A stretch of 9,434 nt of DNA from Gemmataceae bacterium. Its GTDB lineage: Bacteria; Planctomycetota; Planctomycetia; Gemmatales; Gemmataceae. Shown here in pieces: positions 1 through 5,415 of the stretch. The stretch covers positions 1 to 9,434 of the forward strand of contig CANJKY010000077.1 in assembly GCA_947474875.1 (NCBI GenBank), in the 5' to 3' direction. The notes beneath the pieces were generated by a model. The model ran no database searches. It was not told where the DNA came from and saw nothing but the letters and a program-made list of their open reading frames with translations. Within the stretch, counting starts at the first letter, position 1. Each line of letters opens with the position of its first letter. A program made the translations under genes and the position numbers.

Positions 1-855
1 GCTGGTGCTGAACGCCGTCGCCAGCGTCGGGATGATCTTCGAGTAGAACGCGATCGGGTTCATCCCGCCGAACACGGCCACCAGCAACGGCAGCACCACG
101 AACATGTGAATCGCCAGCCCGCCGAGTACCGTCAGCACGAACGCCAACAGGGCCAGCAGCAGTTTGTACCCGAACAGGGCGGTGGTGCTGAAGATGAGCA
201 TGAACACGCCGAGCGGGGCGATCTTCATCGCCAGCCGGATGACCCACTCCGTCACCTGGTTCACCCCTTCCAGCAACTCGACGATCCGCGCCGCCTTCCC
301 CGGCTCGATCTGCGTCAGGGCGATGCCGACCAGGATGCTGGTGAAGATGACCGCCAGCATGTCCTTCTTCAGGAACGCTTCGAGCGGGTTCTTCGGCACC
401 ACGTTCACGAACGTCTCCACGCCGAACGGCACCCGCTTCTCGATCTTCTCCCCGGCCTCTTTCCCGTACCGGGCCATCAACCGCTCCTTCTCCTCGGCCG
501 GAAGGCTGTCGCCGGGGCGGATGACGTTCACCAGAGTCAGCCCGATGACGGCGGCGAAGGCTGTGGTGACCAGGAAGTAGCCGACCGTCTTCGCCCCCAC
601 CCGGCCGACGTTCCCCATCCCGCCCAGCCGCGTCACCCCCACCACCAGCGAGGCGAACACCAGCGGGATGATGGCCAGGAACAGCAGGTTCATGAACACG
701 TCGCCGAGCGGCTTGGTGACGTTCTTCACCACCCACTCGACGCTGTCCTTGTGGGATTCGAGGTACGCGGCGTTCACCACGCACCCGAGGGTCGCGCCGA
801 GCACCAGCCCGAGCAGAATCCAGGTGTGCGGCAGCTTGTGGGCGGACCCGGCCAT
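1..855 (-). CDS. Dicarboxylate/amino acid:cation symporter (DAACS family), N-terminal part, cut by window edge
   Basis: The minus strand is open from an ATG at 855 to the left edge, giving 285 residues with no stop. It should be an inner-membrane symporter coupling uptake of C4-dicarboxylates or acidic amino acids to Na+ or H+ (GltP/DctA family). Visible features are a first membrane helix at about residues 10-30, the family's amphipathic second helix (PLGDVFMNLLFLAIIPLVF, about 49-67), further hydrophobic helices near 90-112, 165-182, 205-225 and 230-262, and the conserved VPKNPLEAF segment near 153-161. The last residues (TAFSTS) are the start of the serine-rich re-entrant hairpin HP1, so the substrate- and cation-binding half lies outside the window. 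A charged, hydrophilic loop (about 113-145) follows the third helix. A GGGGGT stretch five bases upstream supports the start. It is divergent from pyrB. The substrate cannot be told from this half. Confidence 0.9.
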   Translation of the reverse strand, partial: MAGSAHKLPHTWILLGLVLGATLGCVVNAAYLESHKDSVEWVVKNVTKPLGDVFMNLLFLAIIPLVFASLVVGVTRLGGMGNVGRVGAKTVGYFLVTTAFAAVIGLTLVNVIRPGDSLPAEEKERLMARYGKEAGEKIEKRVPFGVETFVNVVPKNPLEAFLKKDMLAVIFTSILVGIALTQIEPGKAARIVELLEGVNQVTEWVIRLAMKIAPLGVFMLIFSTTALFGYKLLLALLAFVLTVLGGLAIHMFVVLPLLVAVFGGMNPIAFYSKIIPTLATAFSTS

Positions 856-969
856 GTGCGACCCCCGAGCGGTGGATGCGGTGTTGTAACCGATGCGGCG
901 GCCGGACGCCAGTTGGCCGCGGCGGAACCGCGGACGTACACTGTGCCCCCAAACGCACCGGAGGCGGCC
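856..969. promoter_or_regulatory. Divergent intergenic region between the symporter gene and pyrB, with a candidate pyrB promoter
   Basis: This 114-base non-coding gap separates two genes transcribed away from each other, so it must hold both of their start signals. On the plus strand TTGGCC (913-918) and TACACT (937-942), 18 bases apart, are a plausible but imperfect sigma-70-type pair for pyrB, 27 bases upstream of its ATG. I found no convincing pair for the symporter on the minus strand. No PyrR-type attenuator or clear operator is visible. The promoter assignment is by eye only. Confidence 0.4.
960..964 (+). promoter_or_regulatory. Ribosome-binding site of pyrB
   Basis: GGAGG sits five bases before the ATG at 970. 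It fixes that ATG as the start, although the reading frame stays open far upstream on the strand opposite the symporter gene. It is one of the few strong Shine-Dalgarno sites in the window. Confidence 0.75.
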
Positions 970-1872
970 ATGCACCTGCTCGGCCTAGAACACCTGTCGC
1001 GGGACGAGGTCGTCGGACTGCTGGACGCGGCGGCCGAGTTCGTCGGCGTCGGCCGGGAGGTGCCGAAGCGGAACGACCTGGCCGGCAAGGTGATCGCCAA
1101 CATCTTCTACGAGCCGTCCACCCGCACTCGGCTGAGCTTCGCCTTGGCCGCCCGCCGGGTGGGGGCCGAAACGCTCGACTTCTCCCCGAGCGGGAGCAGC
1201 ACGGCCAAGGGCGAGTCGTTCATCGACACCGCCCAGAACATCGTGGCGATGGGGGTGGACGTGGTGGTCGTCCGCCACTCGTCCAGCGGTGCGCCGCTGC
1301 TGCTCACCAAGAACCTCAAAGGGGTGAGTGTGGTGAACGCCGGCGACGGCGCGCACGAGCACCCGACGCAGGGGCTGCTTGACATCTTCACCATCCGCCA
1401 GCGGCTCGGGCGGGTCGCCGGGCTGACCGTCGCCCTCGTCGGCGACATCCTGCACAGCCGGGTGGCCCGGAGCAACATCCACGGGCTGACCAAACTCGGG
1501 GCAAAGGTGATCGCGTGCGGCCCGCCCACCCTGGTGCCGTCCGAGGTGGCCCATTTCGGCGTCGAGATCGCCCACGACCTTGACGCCATCCTCAACCGGT
1601 GCGACGTGCTCAACCTGCTGCGGGTGCAGTTCGAGCGGCAGCGGGGGGCGTTCTTCCCGTCCGTCGGCGAGTACGCCCACCTGTTCGGCATGAACGGCGA
1701 GCGGCTGAGGCGGGCGAAGGATGACGTCCTGATCCTGGCTCCCGGCCCGATCAACCGCGGGGTGGAGATCACCCCGGACGTGGCCGACTGCCGCAACTCG
1801 GCCATCCTGGACCAGGTGAACAACGGGCTGGCCGTGCGGATGGCGGTGCTGAAGCGGGCGTGCGGGGGTTAA
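970..1872 (+). CDS. pyrB: Aspartate carbamoyltransferase catalytic subunit
   Basis: This enzyme condenses carbamoyl phosphate with L-aspartate to N-carbamoyl-L-aspartate, the committed step of de novo pyrimidine synthesis, in the cytoplasm. It has 300 residues, close to Bacillus-type PyrB. Visible motifs are the carbamoyl phosphate loop FYEPSTRTRLSF (47-58, STRTR at 50-54), the SSTAKGES loop (76-83) with Lys80 matching the catalytic loop lysine borrowed from the neighbouring subunit, HPTQ at 131-134, GDILHSRVARS (158-168), the aspartate-binding segment LRVQFERQ (217-224) and LAPGPINRG (256-264). These separate it from ornithine carbamoyltransferase. The start is set by GGAGG at 960-964. No regulatory-subunit gene (pyrI) or other pyrimidine gene lies nearby, so nothing suggests a PyrBI holoenzyme. 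The toxin-antitoxin-like pair starts 40 bases after its stop and could share its transcript. Confidence 0.97.
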   Translation: MHLLGLEHLSRDEVVGLLDAAAEFVGVGREVPKRNDLAGKVIANIFYEPSTRTRLSFALAARRVGAETLDFSPSGSSTAKGESFIDTAQNIVAMGVDVVVVRHSSSGAPLLLTKNLKGVSVVNAGDGAHEHPTQGLLDIFTIRQRLGRVAGLTVALVGDILHSRVARSNIHGLTKLGAKVIACGPPTLVPSEVAHFGVEIAHDLDAILNRCDVLNLLRVQFERQRGAFFPSVGEYAHLFGMNGERLRRAKDDVLILAPGPINRGVEITPDVADCRNSAILDQVNNGLAVRMAVLKRACGG

Positions 1873-1873
1873 C

Positions 1874-1907
1874 TACACTGACGGGATCATTAATCCAAGC
1901 GGGAGGG
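1874..1907 (+). promoter_or_regulatory. Candidate -10 element and ribosome-binding site before the DUF433 gene
   Basis: The 40-base gap after pyrB contains TACACT (1874-1879), the same hexamer as in the candidate pyrB promoter. It has only a poor upstream partner (CTGAAG, 1849-1854, 19 bases away). GGGAGGG at 1901-1907 lies five bases before the ATG at 1913 and is a strong Shine-Dalgarno site that decides the start. The ribosome-binding site is well supported. The promoter is weak. Confidence 0.45.
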
Positions 1908-1912
1908 ACAGG

Positions 1913-2161
1913 ATGTCGTTACTCGATCGCATCGTGAACGACCCGGCCGTGTGTCACGGGAAGCCGACCATCCGCGGCACGCGGGTGCTGGTGTCGGTCA
2001 TCATTGACAACCTGGCGGCGGGCGTGAGCGAGGAGTCCATCCTGAAGAACTACCCGTCGCTGCACATGGACGACGTGCGGGCCGTGGTGCAGTACTCGGC
2101 GATGCTCGCCCGCGCCGACGTGATCCCGACCCCGCCCCGGCCGGCCGCCCATGCGCCTTAA
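1913..2161 (+). CDS. DUF433-family protein, probable antitoxin
   Basis: This small protein of 82 residues covers nearly the whole DUF433 domain. The family signature is clear: GKPTIRGTRVLVSVI (about 17-31), then LAAGVSEESILKNYPSL (34-50) and a closing helix starting VRAVVQYS (55-62). The C-terminal tail is proline- and alanine-rich (PTPPRPAAHAP). DUF433 proteins are helix-turn-helix-like and are frequently found directly upstream of DUF5615 PIN-like proteins, where they are predicted antitoxins. That is the arrangement here, with the stop overlapping the next gene by 11 bases. The antitoxin role, and autoregulation of its own promoter, are inferred from family and order; nothing in the sequence proves them. 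The start is supported by GGGAGGG five bases upstream. Confidence 0.92.
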   Translation: MSLLDRIVNDPAVCHGKPTIRGTRVLVSVIIDNLAAGVSEESILKNYPSLHMDDVRAVVQYSAMLARADVIPTPPRPAAHAP

Positions 2162-2519
2162 ACTCGACGAGAACATCCCCGATTCCGCCTGCGACGAGTT
2201 GGCCGCTCAGGGGCACGACGTTCACACCGTTCACGATGAGAGTTTGAGCGGGGCGGCCGACCCGATGATCGGCCGGGCGGCGACGGCGGAAAGTCGCGTT
2301 CTGGTCACGTTCGATTTGGATTTCGCCGACATCCGCCGGTATCCTCCCGGAACCCACGCCGGCGTCATCGTCCTCCGCACCAGTCGGACTGACATCGACA
2401 GTTGCCTGGCCGCGTTGGCACGGCTGGTGTTCAACGTGCCGGAGACCGACATCCCGGGCAACCTGGTGGTCGTGGACGACGACAAGGTCCGCATCCGCCG
2501 CCCGACACCACAGCCATGA
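2151..2519 (+). CDS. DUF5615 PIN-like domain protein, probable toxin nuclease
   Basis: This 122-residue protein matches the DUF5615 (Mut7-C/PIN-like) family. It begins MRLKLDENIP with the acidic pair Asp6-Glu7, continues GHDVHTV (21-27) and ADPMI (37-41, Asp38), and has VTFDLDFAD (52-60) with Asp55, Asp57 and Asp60. Spaced acidic residues of this kind form the metal site of PIN-type ribonucleases, so RNA cleavage is the expected activity, held in check by the DUF433 partner. It starts inside the DUF433 gene (11-base overlap). Its TGA overlaps the ATG of the following permease (ATGA, 2516-2519), so translation of all three is probably coupled. All expected acidic positions are present and there is no truncation, so it looks intact. 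Toxicity itself is inference. Confidence 0.88.
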   Translation: MRLKLDENIPDSACDELAAQGHDVHTVHDESLSGAADPMIGRAATAESRVLVTFDLDFADIRRYPPGTHAGVIVLRTSRTDIDSCLAALARLVFNVPETDIPGNLVVVDDDKVRIRRPTPQP

Positions 2520-3970
2520 CCTCGCCTGACATGCCGCCCCCTCTGGCCCCCTCGCTCCCCCGCGTCCTCGGCCCGTGGCTGGCCGGGGCGATCGTGGTCG
2601 GCACGGTCATCGGCACCGGGGTGTTCAAGAAGGGGCGGAACGTCGCCGAGGAGGTGCCCGAGTTCGGGCTGGCGATGAGCGTGTGGGTACTGGGTGGGGT
2701 GCTGGCCCTGCTCGGGTCGTTCGCGCTAGCGGAGGTGGCGATCCGGCTGCCGCGGGCGGGCGGAAACTACGTGTTCCTGCGGGAGGCCTACGGCCGGCCG
2801 TTCGCCTTCCTGTGGGGGTGGGTGGACCTGGGCATCAACCGCATGGCGTCCATCGCCGCGCTCGCGGCCATGTTCACCGAGAGCCTGCACGTCGCCCTCC
2901 AGCAGGCCACGCACACGCCGGACGAGGTGATCGGGTTCTGGCCGCGGCAACTCGTCACCGTCGCCGTCATCTTCGTCTGTGCGGTGGTGAACTGCCGCGG
3001 CACGCTGGTCGGCGCCGGCATGCAGATGTTCCTGACGGTGCTGAAGGTCGGGTCGATCGTCGGGCTGGCGGTGCTGCCGTTCCTCATCCTGGCGTTCTCG
3101 CCGACCACCGAGCCGAAACCGACCACCGCCCACATGACCCCGGCGTGGCCGAGCGACTGGGGGGCGGTGAACTGGGCCGGGTACGGGGCGGCCATCGTGG
3201 CGGTGCTGTGGGCGTACCACGGGTGGCAGAACATCGGGCCGATGGCGGAGGAGGTGAAGAACCCGCACCGGAACCTGCCGCTCGCGCTCATCGGCGGGGT
3301 GTTCGTGCTCATCGCCCTGTACGTGTCCGCGAACGCCGCGTACTACTCGGCCATCCCGCGGGACGAGATGAAGAACCTGGCGGACACCCCGGTCGCCACC
3401 GAGTTCTGCCTGCGGCTGCTCGGGCCGGTGGGCGGGATGATCGCCTCGCTCATCGTCATGACGTCGGCGTTCGGCGCGCTGAACGGGAATGTGCTGGTCG
3501 GCCCGCGGCTGTTGTACGCGATGGGCGACGACGGCATGGCCCCGCGGTGGCTGACCGCCCTGCACCCGCGGTACCGCACGCCGGTGGTGGCGACGATGCT
3601 GCTCGCCGGCTGGTCGTGCCTGATGGTCATCCTGGTCAGCCTGCTGAACCTGGGCAAATCGACGTTCGACACCCTCACCGACTACGTCATCTTCGGGGCG
3701 GTGATCTTCGAGACGCTCGGGGTGGCCTCGGTGTTCGTGCTGCGGGTGAAGATGCGGGACCAGACGCCGACCCTGCCGTACCGGTGCATCGGCTACCCGG
3801 TCGTGCCCGCCCTGTACGTCCTCATCATGGGGCTGGTGCTGGCGAACATGATCCTCGGCAAGCAGTGGTTCGAGTCGCTCGTCGGGCTGTCGTACATCAG
3901 CGTCGGTGTCCTCGTTTACGTCCTGCTGTTCCGCCGCCGTCGCTCGTCGCCGTCTCTCGCTTCAACCTGA
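2516..3970 (+). CDS. APC-superfamily amino acid permease
   Basis: This inner-membrane transporter of 484 residues has about twelve hydrophobic segments. The family hallmarks are GTVIGTGVF in helix 1 (29-37), RLPRAGGNYVFLREAYG after helix 2 (77-93), GWQNIGPMAEEVKNPHRN from the end of helix 6 (236-253), and the helix 8 region with PRLLYAMGDDGMAPRW (330-345) and HPRYRTP (350-356). These place it among APC amino acid exchangers and permeases of the LAT/cationic amino acid type; the substrate cannot be read off. The ATG overlaps the stop of the PIN-like gene and has no Shine-Dalgarno sequence, so initiation probably depends on ribosomes finishing the upstream gene. A second ATG at 2531 is an alternative. 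The C-terminus ends in a cytoplasmic RRRR cluster (473-476). The dipeptidase frame begins 11 bases downstream, which suggests uptake of amino acids released outside the membrane. Confidence 0.94.
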   Translation: MTSPDMPPPLAPSLPRVLGPWLAGAIVVGTVIGTGVFKKGRNVAEEVPEFGLAMSVWVLGGVLALLGSFALAEVAIRLPRAGGNYVFLREAYGRPFAFLWGWVDLGINRMASIAALAAMFTESLHVALQQATHTPDEVIGFWPRQLVTVAVIFVCAVVNCRGTLVGAGMQMFLTVLKVGSIVGLAVLPFLILAFSPTTEPKPTTAHMTPAWPSDWGAVNWAGYGAAIVAVLWAYHGWQNIGPMAEEVKNPHRNLPLALIGGVFVLIALYVSANAAYYSAIPRDEMKNLADTPVATEFCLRLLGPVGGMIASLIVMTSAFGALNGNVLVGPRLLYAMGDDGMAPRWLTALHPRYRTPVVATMLLAGWSCLMVILVSLLNLGKSTFDTLTDYVIFGAVIFETLGVASVFVLRVKMRDQTPTLPYRCIGYPVVPALYVLIMGLVLANMILGKQWFESLVGLSYISVGVLVYVLLFRRRRSSPSLAST

Positions 3971-3973
3971 GGT
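3969..3973 (+). promoter_or_regulatory. Ribosome-binding site for the upstream dipeptidase start
   Basis: GAGGT overlaps the permease TGA stop and lies eight bases before the ATG at 3982. It supports translation of the dipeptidase from 3982, upstream of the inserted repeat, and coupling to the permease. Confidence 0.5.
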
Positions 3974-3981
3974 TGTCACCG

Positions 3982-5415
3982 ATGCCATACCGTCAACAGC
4001 GATCTGCTACCGTTCGAGGCGAGACCTCACCCCCCGGCCCCCTCTCCAAAATGGAGAGGGGGTGTTCAAGGGAGGGTGGCACATGCGGAACAGAGGATGG
4101 CGGACGACGAGCAATCGCCGAAGTCGGGAAGTCCCCGCGCTTGAACACCCCCTCTCCATTTTGGAGAGGGGGCCGGGGGGTGAGGTCCGTGTTTAGCACC
4201 TTTCTGTTCCTCGTGATCATTCCCGCCGCCTCCGCCGCCGAGCCGCCGAAATCGGCAGCCAAGCCAGTGGTGCTGACCGAAGAAGCCCTCGCCATCCACA
4301 AGCTGATGCCGGTGATCGACGGGCACAACGACCTGCCGTGGGAGATGCGGGAGAAGGGCGGGTCGTCGTTCGTGAACATCGACGTGGCGAAGAACCAACC
4401 GAAGCTGCACACCGACCTGCCGCGGCTGAAGAAAGGCGGGGTCGGGGCACAGTTTTGGTCGGCGTACGTGCCGGCGGACACGGCCAAGAAGGGTACGGCG
4501 GTAAAGACCACACTCGAACAGATCGACGTCATCCACCGGATGTGTGAGAAGTACCCGAACGACCTGGAGATGGCGGCCACCGTCGCCGACATCGAGCGGA
4601 TTCGTAAGGCTGGGAAGATCGCCTCGCTCATCGGCGTGGAGGGCGGGCACTCGATCGACGAGAGCCTCGGCACCCTCCGCGTCTTCTACAAACTGGGCGT
4701 GCGGTACATGACGCTCACGCACTCCGAGTCGCTGTCGTGGGCGGACAGCGCCACCGACGCGCCGCGGGCAAACGGGCTGTCCCCGTTCGGCGAGGAGGTG
4801 GTCCGCGAGATGAACCGGCTGGGCATGCTGGTGGACCTGTCGCATGTGTCGCCGGACACGATGAAGGCGGCGCTGAAGGTGACGAAGGCGCCGGTCATTT
4901 TCTCGCACTCGTCCGCCCGGGCGGTGGCCGACCACCCGCGGAACGTGCCGGACGACGTGCTGCGGCTGGTGAAGGCGAACAACGGGGTGGTGATGATCAA
5001 CTTCTACAGCGGGTTCGTGGTGCCCGAGGGGGCACGGGCCATGAGCAAGATGTTCGACGTGGTCCGCGACCTGCGGAAGAAGTACCCGGAGGGCGACCCA
5101 CAATTCCGCGAGGCCATCCGCGCGTGGCTGAAGGAGAACGACTACCCGGCCGGCACGGTCCACACAGTCGTCGATCACATCGAGCACGTCATCAAGGTGG
5201 CCGGCATCGACCACGTCGGCTTGGGGTCGGACTACGACGGCATCACCAAGGTGCCGGACCAACTCGGGGATGTGTCGTGCTACCCGTACATCACGCAGGA
5301 ACTGCTCAACCGCGGGTACAAGAAGGACGACATCCTGAAAATCCTGGGCGGGAACGTACTGCGGGTACTGCGGGATGCGGAGAAGGTGGCGGCCGGAATG
5401 AAGGGTGCGAAGTGA
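3982..5415 (+). CDS. Membrane dipeptidase, peptidase family M19, with a repeat inserted in its signal peptide
   Basis: This zinc dipeptidase hydrolyses dipeptides and is probably exported. From ATG 3982 it has 477 residues. M19 metal ligands and catalytic residues are all visible: His115 and Asp117 (DGHNDLPW), Glu220 (GVEGGHS), His247 (LTHSES), His288 (DLSHVS), His309 with the following SSAR and the HPRNVPDD arginine, and Asp417 (GSDYDG). The spacing from Asp117 to Glu220 equals that in human renal dipeptidase. The His309-Asp417 interval is about 39 residues longer than in the human enzyme. The start is ambiguous. ATG 3982 has GAGGT eight bases upstream, but residues 14-69 are encoded by the 165-base palindromic element. 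GTG 4180 (411 residues, Arg at position 2) or GTG 4189 would start at the element's right end, just before the hydrophobic signal core ending PAASA. Its stop overlaps the cutC start (GTGA). Confidence 0.9.
   Translation: MPYRQQRSATVRGETSPPGPLSKMERGCSREGGTCGTEDGGRRAIAEVGKSPRLNTPSPFWRGGRGVRSVFSTFLFLVIIPAASAAEPPKSAAKPVVLTEEALAIHKLMPVIDGHNDLPWEMREKGGSSFVNIDVAKNQPKLHTDLPRLKKGGVGAQFWSAYVPADTAKKGTAVKTTLEQIDVIHRMCEKYPNDLEMAATVADIERIRKAGKIASLIGVEGGHSIDESLGTLRVFYKLGVRYMTLTHSESLSWADSATDAPRANGLSPFGEEVVREMNRLGMLVDLSHVSPDTMKAALKVTKAPVIFSHSSARAVADHPRNVPDDVLRLVKANNGVVMINFYSGFVVPEGARAMSKMFDVVRDLRKKYPEGDPQFREAIRAWLKENDYPAGTVHTVVDHIEHVIKVAGIDHVGLGSDYDGITKVPDQLGDVSCYPYITQELLNRGYKKDDILKILGGNVLRVLRDAEKVAAGMKGAK
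4023..4070 (+). repeat. Left arm of the palindromic element with internal hairpin
   Basis: The arm begins GACCTCACCCCCCGGC and ends GTGTTCAAG. Inside it, 4038-4048 (CCCCCTCTCCA) pairs with 4052-4062 (TGGAGAGGGGG) around an AAA loop, an 11-bp stem. No T-run follows, so it does not look like an intrinsic terminator for the permease, although it could protect the 3' end of the permease message. Confidence 0.9.
4140..4187 (-). repeat. Right arm of the palindromic element, overlapping possible dipeptidase start signals
   Basis: This is the exact reverse complement of the left arm. Its hairpin is 4148-4158 with 4162-4172 around a TTT loop. The outer end carries GGGGGGTGA (4175-4183), which resembles the extended Shine-Dalgarno sequence GGAGGTGA and is suitably placed for GTG 4189. 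It also contains GTG 4180 in the dipeptidase frame, with GGAGAGG (4163-4169) ten bases before it. The repeat may therefore supply initiation signals, some of them buried in its own stem. Confidence 0.85.
5401..5405 (+). promoter_or_regulatory. Ribosome-binding site of the CutC gene
   Basis: AAGGG lies six bases before the GTG at 5412, within the last codons of the dipeptidase. It supports the GTG start that overlaps the dipeptidase TGA as GTGA. Confidence 0.5.

Larger units (their letters stand above)
4023..4187. repeat. REPIN/MITE-like nested palindromic element, 165 bp with perfect 48-bp inverted arms
   Basis: Two 48-base arms (4023-4070 and 4140-4187) are exact reverse complements and flank a 69-base middle. 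Each arm holds its own hairpin, so the unit is a palindrome made of two palindromes, like a REPIN (two REP sequences in inverted order) or a small MITE. It codes for nothing of its own. I see no target-site duplication: the flanks are GGCGA on the left and CGTG on the right. Its length is a multiple of three and it has no stop in the dipeptidase frame. Such elements are normally moved by a transposase elsewhere (RAYT/TnpA-REP for REPINs); none is in the window. Copies elsewhere in the genome are expected but cannot be seen here. Confidence 0.9.

Noticed and set aside
106..969. Open frame that would extend PyrB by 288 residues upstream
   Set aside because: It lies on the strand opposite the symporter gene, its product is low-complexity His/Arg/Gln/Pro-rich, and a GGAGG site marks ATG 970 as the true start.
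3973..3978. TTGTCA as a -35 box for a separate dipeptidase promoter
   Set aside because: No -10-like hexamer occurs 15-19 bases downstream, and the site overlaps the permease end and the dipeptidase ribosome-binding site.
2575..3981. Long open frame overlapping the permease and continuing into the dipeptidase
   Set aside because: Upstream of 3982 it is an out-of-frame shadow of the permease with Gly/Arg/Ala-rich sequence typical of high-G+C non-coding frames. The family match begins only in the dipeptidase.
4038..4062. Intrinsic terminator after the permease
   Set aside because: The hairpin is strong but no T-run follows it, and its exact copy in the right arm shows that it is part of the repeat.
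4023..4187. CRISPR repeats
   Set aside because: There are only two copies, in inverted orientation with a 69-base middle; a CRISPR array needs several direct repeats with short spacers.
4066..5262. 398-residue open frame on the minus strand opposite the dipeptidase
   Set aside because: Composition is His/Arg/Val-biased with no recognisable motif, while the opposite strand holds a complete M19 enzyme.
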